This document shows positions 16,971-25,815 of a stretch of DNA of 64,000 nucleotides, piece after piece. The position numbers were made by a program, and so were the translations under genes. The notes under the pieces were generated by a model. It saw nothing but the letters and a program-made list of their open reading frames with translations. It was not told the DNA's origin and did no database searches. This stretch comes from Kribbella sandramycini (GTDB lineage: Bacteria; Actinomycetota; Actinomycetes; Propionibacteriales; Kribbellaceae): assembly GCF_013131805.1 (NCBI RefSeq), contig NZ_JABJRC010000005.1:477256-541255 (forward strand). Reading direction: 5' to 3'. Each line of letters starts with the position of its first letter. Positions within the stretch are counted from its first letter, which is position 1.

Positions 16971-19147
16971 CCGACCCCCAGGAGTTGGGCGACGACCGGG
17001 AGCGTCGTTGCGGCAAGCTCGGCGTCCAGGTCGTCGTCCTCGGTGGTGGCGGCGCCGGCCGGGTCGGTGAGGGTTTTGGCGCGGGCGCCGATGGTTCGGC
17101 GTTCGGGGGCGGCGAAGGTGCCGAAAGTCCTTCTGAGCAAGGGGAGGACCTCGGTGAAGGCGTCGTCCGGGATCGCGCCGAGCCAAGCGTCGACGAGGGT
17201 GAGCAGGCGCTCGTCGTGGATGAGCAGCAGGCCGCCGCCGGCCAGGAAACCTTCGACGTAGCCGGCTGCGTCGGCGGTCGGCGTGCCCGGGGTGAGCGCG
17301 CGGCCGAGGCGGAGCGCGACCTCGTCGTCCGGCAGGCGGGAGGTGTCGAGCATCAGCCGGGTCAGCCGACCGCGGATCAGCGGCGGGACCGACCGCCGGT
17401 CGCTCAGCGCTTCCAGCGTTGTCAGCCACTCGTCGCGGACCTGTTCGGCGAGTAGAGCGGTTGCGTCTTGGACGCCGTCGATCAGCTCTTGGACGGCGGC
17501 CGCGGCGTCCGGGTCGAGGCCGTGGACGGTTCGGCCGAGGCCGGCGCAGACTCGGGAGACCATCCGGCTCGCGACCGTGCCGAGCCCGGCGGCGTCGGTG
17601 CCGCGGACGTCGCCGTATCTCGACGAGCGGGCGAGGGCGGGCAGGGCCTCCATCAGGTGGCCGACGTCGGCGTCGGCGGCAGCTCTGGTGTCGACGCCGC
17701 GGAGTAGCTCGGGCAGGGCGCCGGCGAGGTCGGCGAGGAGCGATTTCTCCAGCGCTGCGGTGATTTCGGCCAGCGTTGCGGAGTCGGCGGCGACCTTGAG
17801 CATGACGGTGGTCGCGGCGCCGGCGACCGTCGTACCGTGGGCGCCGGCGGCGACCAGCTCGACCTCCAGGCCCGGATCCCAGGCCAGGCGCCACATTTCC
17901 CGGAAGGTGCCTTGCGTGCGGCGTTCGTCGGTGGCGGGGACACCCCAGTGGACGCCGAGGATGCGCAGGCGGTGCAGGAGGCGGGACTTGTCCAGGTCGT
18001 TCGGTTTGCGCAGGTCGAGCTCGATCACGCGCTCGGTCGCGTCGCGTTTCATCCGCAGCCGTCGGGCCTGGGCCGCGAGGTCGGCCGCGACCGGCGCTTG
18101 CGGGGTGGCGCCGGGGACCGTTCCGAGCAGCTCGCCGACGACGGCTTCGCGGGTGACGAGGTCGAGGAGAACATCGTTCCCGTTGCAGAGCACTGCTCTC
18201 GTTGCTTCGGTGACCTCGCTGAGCCCGACGAGCGGCCGGCCGCGGAGCGCTGCCAGGGTGTCGGCCAGCCGGACCGCTTCGATCACATGCGCACTCGACA
18301 CCGGGAGGTCTTCGGCGCGGAGCACCTGGGCGACTTTGGTCAGCCAGCGAGTGGTGATCTGGTCGGGCGCGGTGAACAGGTGGTGGTACCAGCCGGGTGA
18401 GGTGATGCCGGCGCCGTACCCGCTGGTCGCCGCGAGCCGGCCGTGTGTCCAGGGCACCCAGGTACAGGCGACCTTGCGTTTGGGTAGCCCTTTGAGGATG
18501 CGGGCGTCGTGAGTTGCCGGGGGCAACGGCTGCTCCAGCGCCGGGACGTGCCAGGCGCCGCAGATCACCGCGATCCGCTCGAACCCTTCGCGGATCGCCT
18601 TGCGCAGCACGGTTCGCATGTAGGCCTCGCGCTGCGCCTCCCGACCAGTCGCCTCCTCGCCATGCCGGAGCTCGCGCATCGCATCGGCGATCACAGTGAA
18701 CGGCTCCGCGCCCTCACGACGGGATTCGATGACGTCGTCCCACCAGCGCTCGGGATCGTCGTACCCGCCGGCGTTCGCCAAGGTCGCGAGCGGGTCGATC
18801 GACAGGCCGCGGCGCCCCTCGCCCTTGGTCGACGCGAACTGATGGGCGGCCGGCAGATCGCAGAACCGCACCGGCACCCCGGCCGTCAACCCGTACTTGA
18901 TCGCCTGCCACTCCGGGCTGAAGACCGCGAACGGCCAGAACGCCGCGCGGGTCGAGTCGTCGACGGCGTACGCCAGCAACGCCACCGGCGGCTCCATCTC
19001 CGCCGACGCGGCCAACTCGACCACCTTGTCAGCCTCCGGCGGGCCTTCGATCAGGACGACGTCCGGCTGCAGCTCGGCCAGCGCCGTCGCAACCGCCCGA
19101 GCCGACCCCGGCCCGTGATGCCGAATCCCGAACAGGTGAACGGTCAT
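16967..19147 (-). CDS. DUF5682 family protein
   Basis: 726 residues. The N-terminus reads MTVHLFGIRHHGPGSARAV followed by DVVLIEGPPEAD, a pattern reminiscent of TraB/TIKI/ChaN-like hydrolase folds in which the His and Glu are catalytic, although that link is inference. A second conserved zone is AVICGAWHVPAL, again with a His. The C-terminal part is mostly helical. It overlaps both neighbours by ATGA. Function unknown; position between MoxR and VWA genes implies it is the client or effector of that ATPase system. Confidence 0.8.
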   Translation of the reverse strand: MTVHLFGIRHHGPGSARAVATALAELQPDVVLIEGPPEADKVVELAASAEMEPPVALLAYAVDDSTRAAFWPFAVFSPEWQAIKYGLTAGVPVRFCDLPAAHQFASTKGEGRRGLSIDPLATLANAGGYDDPERWWDDVIESRREGAEPFTVIADAMRELRHGEEATGREAQREAYMRTVLRKAIREGFERIAVICGAWHVPALEQPLPPATHDARILKGLPKRKVACTWVPWTHGRLAATSGYGAGITSPGWYHHLFTAPDQITTRWLTKVAQVLRAEDLPVSSAHVIEAVRLADTLAALRGRPLVGLSEVTEATRAVLCNGNDVLLDLVTREAVVGELLGTVPGATPQAPVAADLAAQARRLRMKRDATERVIELDLRKPNDLDKSRLLHRLRILGVHWGVPATDERRTQGTFREMWRLAWDPGLEVELVAAGAHGTTVAGAATTVMLKVAADSATLAEITAALEKSLLADLAGALPELLRGVDTRAAADADVGHLMEALPALARSSRYGDVRGTDAAGLGTVASRMVSRVCAGLGRTVHGLDPDAAAAVQELIDGVQDATALLAEQVRDEWLTTLEALSDRRSVPPLIRGRLTRLMLDTSRLPDDEVALRLGRALTPGTPTADAAGYVEGFLAGGGLLLIHDERLLTLVDAWLGAIPDDAFTEVLPLLRRTFGTFAAPERRTIGARAKTLTDPAGAATTEDDDLDAELAATTLPVVAQLLGVG

Positions 19148-20223
19148 CCGGAGATCTCTCGGCAGGCTCGGTAGAAGGGCGCCCAGTCGTCGCGTTCGCG
19201 GACGACGGTCTCCAGGTACTCCGACCAGACGACGCGGTCGGCCGCCGGGTCTTTGATGACCGCGCCGAGGATGCCGCCGGCGACGTCCGTCGGGCGGAGG
19301 ACGCCGTCGCCGAAGTGCGCGGCGAGGGCCAGGCCGCCGGTGACCACACTGATCGCCTCGGCCGTCGACAGCGTGCCGGAGGGCGACTTCACCGCCGTCC
19401 GGCCGTCTTCGGTGCGGCCCTCGCGCAGCTCGCGGAAGATCGTCACGACCCGGCGGATCTCGTCGAGGGCGTCGTCCGCGGGTGGCAGTTCGAGTGCGGA
19501 GCCGAGCTGGGCGACGCGGCGGGAGACGATGCCGACCTCGTCCTCGGCGGACTCCGGGAGCGGGAGGACGACGGTGTTGAAGCGGCGGCGGAGCGCGCTG
19601 GAGAGTTCGTTGATGCCCTTGTCCCGGTCGTTCGCGGTGGCGATCACGTTGAAACCCTTGCGGGCTTGGACTTCGGTGGCCAGCTCGGGGATCGGCAGCG
19701 TCTTCTCGGACAGGATCGTGATCAGCGCGTCCTGGACGTCGGAGGGCATCCGGGTCAGCTCTTCGATGCGGGCGATCTTGGCATCCGCCATCGCCCGCTG
19801 CACCGGGCTCGGCACCAGCGCGCCCTCGCTCGGGCCTTGCGCGATCAGCTGCGCGTAGTTCCAGCCGTAGCGGATCGCCTCCTCCGCGGTGCCGGCCGTG
19901 CCCTGGACGAGCAGCGTCGAGTCACCGCTGATCGCAGCCGCCAGGTGTTCGCTGACCCAGGTCTTCGCCGTCCCGGGGACGCCGAGCAGCAGCAACGCGC
20001 GGTCGGTCGCGAGCGTGGCCACCGCGACCTCGATCAGCCGGCGCGGGCCGACGTACTTGGGGGTGATCTCGACGCCGTTCACCTGACCGCCGAGGAGATA
20101 GGTCACGACGGCGCTCGGCGACAGCTGCCAAGCCGGTGGGCGGGCGCGATCGTCTGCTGCTGCGAGGGCCGCGAGCTCCTCGGCGTACTCGGTCTCGGCG
20201 TGCGGCCGCAGTACTTCAGTCAT
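19144..20223 (-). CDS. MoxR-type AAA+ ATPase
   Basis: 359 residues from the ATG at 20223. Walker A is GVPGTAKTW (near residue 80), the segment RMPSDVQDALITILSEK covers the sensor/Walker region, ATANDRD is sensor 1 and SSALRRRF supplies the arginine finger. The architecture is that of MoxR/RavA-like chaperone ATPases. It is coupled by 4-bp overlaps to DUF5691 upstream and DUF5682 downstream and is the energy-consuming core of the cluster. Confidence 0.9.
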   Translation of the reverse strand: MTEVLRPHAETEYAEELAALAAADDRARPPAWQLSPSAVVTYLLGGQVNGVEITPKYVGPRRLIEVAVATLATDRALLLLGVPGTAKTWVSEHLAAAISGDSTLLVQGTAGTAEEAIRYGWNYAQLIAQGPSEGALVPSPVQRAMADAKIARIEELTRMPSDVQDALITILSEKTLPIPELATEVQARKGFNVIATANDRDKGINELSSALRRRFNTVVLPLPESAEDEVGIVSRRVAQLGSALELPPADDALDEIRRVVTIFRELREGRTEDGRTAVKSPSGTLSTAEAISVVTGGLALAAHFGDGVLRPTDVAGGILGAVIKDPAADRVVWSEYLETVVRERDDWAPFYRACREISG

Positions 20224-21647
20224 GAGAGCTCCTCGTACATTTCGCGGCGGAAGGTCAGGGTTTCGACGAGGCGGCGACGCCAGGTGTCTTCTTCGCCGGT
20301 GGATTCGCGGGTGATCGGGTGATCGAGTACTTCGGGCGGGACGGCGCGGGCGGTCACGCTGGCCAGGCGCGCCCAGTCGCGGCCGGTGCCGGCCTTGGCG
20401 AGCTGATCGAGCAGGTCGGTGGCCAGGGTTTCGGGCCAGGGCACGGGGAGGCCGCCGACCAGCTCGGTGATGTCGACGGTCTTCCGGAGGGCGGCGACTG
20501 CCGCGGCCCATTCGTCGGGTGGGAGCAGCCGCAGGAGCTCGGCCGGGCTGCGTGTGCCGGTGTTGGCCGAGCTGCGCAACAGCTCGCGGGCCCAGGCTGT
20601 TGCCTGCTCTCGGCTCGGCGCGGATTGGCTACCTTCGCGGATGACCGCCTCCGTCCATCCACTCTGCAGCACCCCGACCGCAACCCCTTCGGCCGGCAGC
20701 CTTAACCATTCGAGGTCCATCTCGGCGAGGGGAGTCGCCGCGATGAGCTGACGGAGCAACCCGGCTCGCTGGCCCAGGCCCTCGACTCGGGCTTCGATGC
20801 CGTCGCGCTCCATCGCGGGGGTCAGGGTGCGCGGGAGGTCGATGGCCAGGACACCTTGGGTGACCAGGAGATGTGTGTGCAGGCGCTCGGTCATTCGTTG
20901 CTGGAGGCGACTACCGGGCAGCTGGGTGAGCAGTCGCGCGGCGGCTCGGCGTACCTCTCGGGACCGGTCGTCGAGCGCGGCCTCGAGGAAGTCTTCGTCG
21001 TCGAGGGAGAGGCCGTCGACGAGTAACGTCAGGAAGTCGGCCCGGGTAGCAGCCGACTCCGTCGGCCACACCTCGCGCAACGCCTCCAGCGCATCAGCCG
21101 GCTCCGCCCGCCGCCGATCGCGCAACCAGCTGCGCCGCTGGACGCCGTCCCCATGCGTCCACAGTTCAGTATTGTTGCCCTCAGCAACCACAGCGTGCAG
21201 GAATCGCCACTCCGGGTTCAGATCGGCCAGCCAACTGGCCCGCCGCCCCGCCGCCGCAATCACCAACGGCCGGTACTCCGCCCGATGCCGAGCATGATCA
21301 GCCAACTCCGGCAAGTACTCCGGCGGCACTCCCCACCCCCGCGTCTCCGCAGCCCGCAACCACTCCCCCAACGCAGTCGTCTGAAACCCCCCGAGCATCG
21401 CCGCCAACCGCCGCACCGCAGCCGCCCCCGGCAACGGCCGATCCTCCCCACCAGCCACCCCCAACACCTCAACCCCCCGCAACGGCCGCCGCCCAGCCCG
21501 CCGGTAGACAGTCGCCAACGCAGCCGCATCCAGCAATCCGCCCTCCCCCAGCCGCTCCCGAACCTCCTCGGGCAACGCCCCCACATCCGTCGGCCGCCGA
21601 TCAACCCCTAACAAGGCCGAACTAACCAACCCCTCCCACCCCCTCAC
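20220..21647 (-). CDS. DUF5691 family protein
   Basis: 475 residues. I place the start at GTG 21647 because it makes a GTGA overlap with the SWIM gene stop and begins VRGWEGLVSSALLGVDRR, the conserved N-terminus; extending to 21707 would overlap the upstream gene by 64 bp. The protein is helical with HEAT-like stretches (DDRSREVRRAAARLLTQLPGSRLQ). No catalytic motif is evident. A scaffold or adaptor role for the MoxR complex is inference. Confidence 0.75.
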   Translation of the reverse strand: MRGWEGLVSSALLGVDRRPTDVGALPEEVRERLGEGGLLDAAALATVYRRAGRRPLRGVEVLGVAGGEDRPLPGAAAVRRLAAMLGGFQTTALGEWLRAAETRGWGVPPEYLPELADHARHRAEYRPLVIAAAGRRASWLADLNPEWRFLHAVVAEGNNTELWTHGDGVQRRSWLRDRRRAEPADALEALREVWPTESAATRADFLTLLVDGLSLDDEDFLEAALDDRSREVRRAAARLLTQLPGSRLQQRMTERLHTHLLVTQGVLAIDLPRTLTPAMERDGIEARVEGLGQRAGLLRQLIAATPLAEMDLEWLRLPAEGVAVGVLQSGWTEAVIREGSQSAPSREQATAWARELLRSSANTGTRSPAELLRLLPPDEWAAAVAALRKTVDITELVGGLPVPWPETLATDLLDQLAKAGTGRDWARLASVTARAVPPEVLDHPITRESTGEEDTWRRRLVETLTFRREMYEELS

Positions 21648-22939
21648 AGGATCACCGGGCGGTTGTTTAGCCAGCAGGTGAGGGGGCGGAGGCCGGCTCG
21701 GTTCCATTCGCCGGCGACGGTGAGGGGTGCGCCGGCGGAGAGGGAGAGGAGTTTCCAGGGGTTGGTGGCGGGGAGGAGTTCGAGGGCTTCGCCGGTGGGG
21801 TCGACGAGGGCCCAGCCGTTGGCGTGGGGGGCGGGGCGGACGTCTTGGAGGACGAGGGGCCAGCGTTCGTTCCAGGGGTCGGCGGCGAGGGACTCGACGT
21901 ACGAGGCGAGGGCTTGGCGGGCGGTGGAGCCGATGGGAGTGGGGGCGGGGAGGCGCGGGGCGGACTGGGTGAGGACTGCGCGGAGGGGGAGGGCGCCGGG
22001 ATAGAAGGAGAGCGTGCCAGGGACGTATTCGCCGGGGCGGGCGGGGAGCGGGTCGAGGGGGCGGCCGGCAGCGGCGAAGGAGAGCAGCAGGGCAACCCGG
22101 CCGGTTGTTGCTCCACGCAACCAGACCCGCCGGGTGGTGAGGCGGTCGTCGGGTTCGATGACGCGACCGAGGATGAGCCAGTCGTCGGCGACCTGCTCGC
22201 CCTCGGCGAGGACGCGCGCGGTCTCGACCGTCCGGCCGATGCGCGCTTGGACGGTGTCCGCGAGGGCAGGCGGGAGCTCGTCGAGCCGGGCATGAGCGGC
22301 AACGATCAGGTGGATCAGCGACAGCTCTTCGAGCAGCTCGCCGGGCCAGCCGTGACCACGGCCGACGACCGCGGCGGCTCGGCGTACGGCGTTCGCCACC
22401 CCCGGCGCCTGCGCGTCGACCATACGCGCCGCCAACCGGCTCAGCTCGGTGTACGCGCGCTGGTCGAACCCGCCCAGCCCCTGCCGCATCTGATCATCCA
22501 GCCAGCTCGCCAACTCCGCCATCCCGGCCGACACCCGATCCGCCCGCCGCGCGGCCCGCTCCTGCGCCGCGATCGGATCAGCCACCTCGCCCGGCTTCCG
22601 CTCCGGCCGCTCAGCCCGCTTCCCCACCCAGGAAGCCACCCACTCCGGCTCCTCCCCCGCCGCGACCTCACCACCGGCCCACAGCAACAACAACCCCAGC
22701 GCATGCTTACAAGGAAACTTCCGGCTCGGGCACGAGCACTTGTACGCCGGCCCACTCACATCCACCGCGGTCTGGTACGGCGCCTTCCCGCTCCCCTGGC
22801 ACAACCCCCACACCGCCCGCCCGGAAGCCCCCACCCCGGCCCACTTCCCCGCCTTCCCCAACCCCTGGCCAGCCTTGGCCGACGCAGCATCAGGCGCCAA
22901 CCCCAGCACCTGCTCCACCCCCCAAACCTCCACCCCCAC
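21644..22939 (-). CDS. SWIM zinc-finger protein, first gene of five-gene cluster
   Basis: About 431 residues. The SWIM motif CSCPSRKFPCKH (CxC...CxH) lies after VWGLCQGSGKAPYQTAVD, a conserved lead-in; SWIM domains bind zinc and usually nucleic acid or protein. The rest is helical, ending LNNRPVIL. The start is uncertain: GTGs at 22939 and 22933 are both plausible, and the frame is open to 23011. Downstream genes follow with 4-bp overlaps, so this gene probably leads the operon. Coding-strand composition switches from G-rich to C-rich across the gene. Confidence 0.78.
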   Translation of the reverse strand: MGVEVWGVEQVLGLAPDAASAKAGQGLGKAGKWAGVGASGRAVWGLCQGSGKAPYQTAVDVSGPAYKCSCPSRKFPCKHALGLLLLWAGGEVAAGEEPEWVASWVGKRAERPERKPGEVADPIAAQERAARRADRVSAGMAELASWLDDQMRQGLGGFDQRAYTELSRLAARMVDAQAPGVANAVRRAAAVVGRGHGWPGELLEELSLIHLIVAAHARLDELPPALADTVQARIGRTVETARVLAEGEQVADDWLILGRVIEPDDRLTTRRVWLRGATTGRVALLLSFAAAGRPLDPLPARPGEYVPGTLSFYPGALPLRAVLTQSAPRLPAPTPIGSTARQALASYVESLAADPWNERWPLVLQDVRPAPHANGWALVDPTGEALELLPATNPWKLLSLSAGAPLTVAGEWNRAGLRPLTCWLNNRPVIL

Positions 22940-22956
22940 ATTCCACCATCCCCCAC

Positions 22957-23390
22957 CGACACCAAGCACAGGTAGTACACCCACCCCCACCCACCTCCCC
23001 ACGCTCACCAAGCACCCGCCGCAACCCCGAAACCCCGACTACCACCTGTCCTTAGCGCCCCTCATCACCCGAACGGCTGCCGGTCGACCGCTGGAAGTGG
23101 GCGGGGGAAGCATCTGATGGTCGGGCGCCGACGCGACCACGGCGGCTGCAGCCGGTCCGCCCGAGTCGCGAGCGGATGTCCCACCGACACGAAGGACAGG
23201 TAGTACGTCCGGCGGCGGCCACCTCCCCCGCCTGGGAGGTTGCGCCGGAGCTGCGAATGGCCGGCTACTTCCTGTCCTTGGCGCCGCCTGTCACCCGAAG
23301 GGTTGGCGGTGGGCTGGGTCGGGTTCGGGGTAGCCGTTGCCGGTGTAGTGCAGGTGGGCGGGGGGAAGCACCTGGTGCTCGGAGGTCGGG
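22957..23390. repeat. Imperfect duplication: two copies, ~22957-23130 and ~23178-23390
   Basis: The 280 bp between the SWIM and MFS genes hold no convincing ORF. CCCACCGACAC...ACAGGTAGTAC at 22957-22980 recurs at 23178-23208; CCTGTCCTTAGCGCC... at 23046-23085 recurs at 23271-23310; GTGGGCGGGGGAAGCA at 23097-23112 recurs at ~23354-23370. The right copy includes the last ~30 codons of the MFS gene, so the left copy looks like a decayed duplicate of that gene's 3' end plus flank. Within each copy the AAGGACAGGTAGTA motif is present in opposite orientations about 70 bp apart. Confidence 0.6.
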
Positions 23391-25573
23391 GTGGGGAGGG
23401 TGACTGGTGGTGTGTGGGGAGTTGCCGGGGCGGGAGGTGCTGGCGGGGGTGACTGACTTGGGGTGGGGGTGAGGCTTTCGTGGATTTTGGTGAGGAGGTG
23501 GTGTTCTACGGCTTGGAGTTCGGTGATGCGGGTGCGGATTTCTTGTTCTTCGGCGCGGGCTTCGGCGAGGAGGTGGTCGGCTTCGGATCTGGCGGTGGCG
23601 CGGAGGTGGTCGGCGGTGCGCTGGCTGGCGCTGAGGACGCTGAGCTCGTAGCGGCGGAGTTCGGTGGCCAGCTCGGTGTCGGTGCGGTGGGCCTCGAGGA
23701 GGGCGGCGGCGGGTTGGGGGACGGCGTCGGGGAGGGTGGTCTCGAGGGCGGCGATCTGCTGGTCGACGCGGGTGAAGAGGTCGGCGACGTCGGTGCGCAT
23801 CTGACGGATCGTGTTGGCCGCGGCCTGGACGCGTTCACTCGCCTCGCGCTCGCGTTCGCGGGCCGTGCGTTCGGCCGCGGTGATGACGTCGAGGGCGACG
23901 ATCGCGGCCCGTTCGGCCGGGTCGATCGGAGCTTCCGGGGTCGGCACGTCGGCCACGTCGGCCTCCAGCTCGTCGGTCATGGCGACGGTACGCCGAAGCG
24001 GCACCTCGCGGATGAACAGCACAGCCAGCAGACTCACCACCGCGGACGCCGCCGCGATGACGAAGATCCGCCCGGTCGCATCGCCGTACGCATGCCGAAC
24101 GACCTCGGCCACCGGCGCCGGCAACGCGTTCACATCGAGGACCGAACCACTCGCCCCACTCGGCGGCGCGATCCCCTGGGCCCGCAGGTTCGACGCGATC
24201 AGCTCGGTGACCCGATTCGCGAGCACCGCGCCCAGCACCGACACCCCGACCGCGCCGCCCAGACTGCGGAAGAACGTGACCGTCGCACTCGACGCCCCGA
24301 CCTGCGAGACGTCGACGTTGTTCTGGACGGCGAGCACCAGGTTCTGCATCATCATGCCCATGCCGACGCCCATCGCCAGCATGCCGGCGCCGACGTACCA
24401 GTAAGGGCTCTCGTGGTCGATGGTGCCGAGTGCGCCGAGCCCGGCCGTCAAGAAGAGGCCGCCGAGCACCAGGTAGCGCTTCCACTTCCCCGTCCGGGTG
24501 ATCAGCTGCCCGGAGCCGACCGATCCGAGGAACGAGCCGAACATCATCGGGATCGTCAGCAGCCCGGCCTCGGTCGGGCTGTACCCGCGCGCGACCTGGA
24601 AGTACTGCCCGAGAAAGACCGCGCTGCCGAACATCGCGATCCCGACCGCGAGACTGGCCAGGATCGCCAGCGCCGTCGTCCGCTCCCGGACGACGGCGAC
24701 CGGGACGAGCGGATCCCGCGCACGGGTCTCAACGACGACGGCCAGCAGCGCGAGCACCGCCGTACCGCCCAGGTAGGCGCCGGTCTCCCAGGACCACCAC
24801 GGGAAGTGCTGCCCGGCGAACGAGACCCAGATCAGCGGCAGGCTCGCGGCCCCCGCGATCAGCACCGCGCCGAAGTAGTCGAGTTTGATCGGCCGCCTGA
24901 CCACCGGCAGCTGCAAGTACCGCTGCAGGATCACCATCGAGACCAGGGCCAGCGGCACGCAGACGTAGAAGCACCAGCGCCACCCGAGCCACGAGGTGTC
25001 CACGATGACGCCGCCGGCCAGCGGCCCGGAGACCGTCGCGACGGCCATCACCGCGCCCATGTAGCCGGAGTACCGGCCCCGATCGCGCGGCGGAATCGCC
25101 GCCCCGATGATCGCCTGCGCGAGCGCCATCAGCCCGCCCATCGCGAGCCCCTGCAACACCCGCGCCCCGATCAGGAACGGCACGTTGTGCGCGAGGCCGG
25201 CCAGCGCCGAGCCAATCACGAACATGACGGTCGCGAGCTGCACGAGCAGCTTCTTGCTCATCAGGTCGGACAGCTTGCCCCAGACCGGCGTCGAGACGGT
25301 CATCGCGAGCAGGCTGGCGGTGACGACCCAGGTGTACTGGGTCTGGCTGCCTTCGAGATCCGCGATGATCGTCGGCAGCGCGTTGCTGACGATCGTCGAG
25401 CTCAGCACGGCGGTGAACAGCGCCGCCAGCAGCCCGGAGAGGATCTCCAGGATCTGCCGATGCGTCAGCTCGGGATCCGCGGGCGGAGGCGGGGGCGGAT
25501 CGGCGGCCGGGCGGGGCGCGGCGGCGTACATCGATCGGTACTGCGAGGGCCGCGAAGTGGCGGTGGCTGACAT
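23291..25573 (-). CDS. DHA2-type MFS efflux transporter with long C-terminal helical tail
   Basis: 760 residues. Residues ~40-540 form a 14-helix MFS domain: SSTIVSNALPTI (motif D1), GKLSDLMSKK (motif A), GARVLQGLAMGG and GPLAGGVIVD (motif C) as in EmrB/QacA multidrug exporters. An unusual ~170-residue cytoplasmic tail follows: a Glu/Arg/Ala-rich probable coiled coil (AERTAREREREASERVQAAA, LRATARSEADHLLAEARAEE) then a Pro-rich end. Regulation unknown; no adjacent regulator. The start ATG at 25573 fits the Pro-rich N-terminal tail. Confidence 0.9.
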   Translation of the reverse strand: MSATATSRPSQYRSMYAAAPRPAADPPPPPPADPELTHRQILEILSGLLAALFTAVLSSTIVSNALPTIIADLEGSQTQYTWVVTASLLAMTVSTPVWGKLSDLMSKKLLVQLATVMFVIGSALAGLAHNVPFLIGARVLQGLAMGGLMALAQAIIGAAIPPRDRGRYSGYMGAVMAVATVSGPLAGGVIVDTSWLGWRWCFYVCVPLALVSMVILQRYLQLPVVRRPIKLDYFGAVLIAGAASLPLIWVSFAGQHFPWWSWETGAYLGGTAVLALLAVVVETRARDPLVPVAVVRERTTALAILASLAVGIAMFGSAVFLGQYFQVARGYSPTEAGLLTIPMMFGSFLGSVGSGQLITRTGKWKRYLVLGGLFLTAGLGALGTIDHESPYWYVGAGMLAMGVGMGMMMQNLVLAVQNNVDVSQVGASSATVTFFRSLGGAVGVSVLGAVLANRVTELIASNLRAQGIAPPSGASGSVLDVNALPAPVAEVVRHAYGDATGRIFVIAAASAVVSLLAVLFIREVPLRRTVAMTDELEADVADVPTPEAPIDPAERAAIVALDVITAAERTAREREREASERVQAAANTIRQMRTDVADLFTRVDQQIAALETTLPDAVPQPAAALLEAHRTDTELATELRRYELSVLSASQRTADHLRATARSEADHLLAEARAEEQEIRTRITELQAVEHHLLTKIHESLTPTPSQSPPPAPPAPATPHTPPVTLPTPTSEHQVLPPAHLHYTGNGYPEPDPAHRQPFG

Positions 25574-25815
25574 CGGGTTCCGTTCGTACGCGGGGTCGCT
25601 GCGGCCGGGGCAGCGAAACTCGCTGCTCCGGGGCGGAAGCGGCCGGCGTCGTCCTCACCCAGCCAGATTTGGTTGCAACTACCAACGATAAGCCCGCGTC
25701 GTCAGGTTTTCTGAGACACCCCCTCCCCGGGAGAGGGTTTACCGCATACGATCCGGTGCTTGTTGAGTGATCAACAGAGCCACCCCGGCGGAGCTGTCAG
25801 GGCCCGCCGGGGTAC

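Noticed and set aside
23480..25570. 696-residue + strand open frame opposite the MFS gene
   Set aside because: Composition shadow; the minus strand gives conserved DHA2 motifs.
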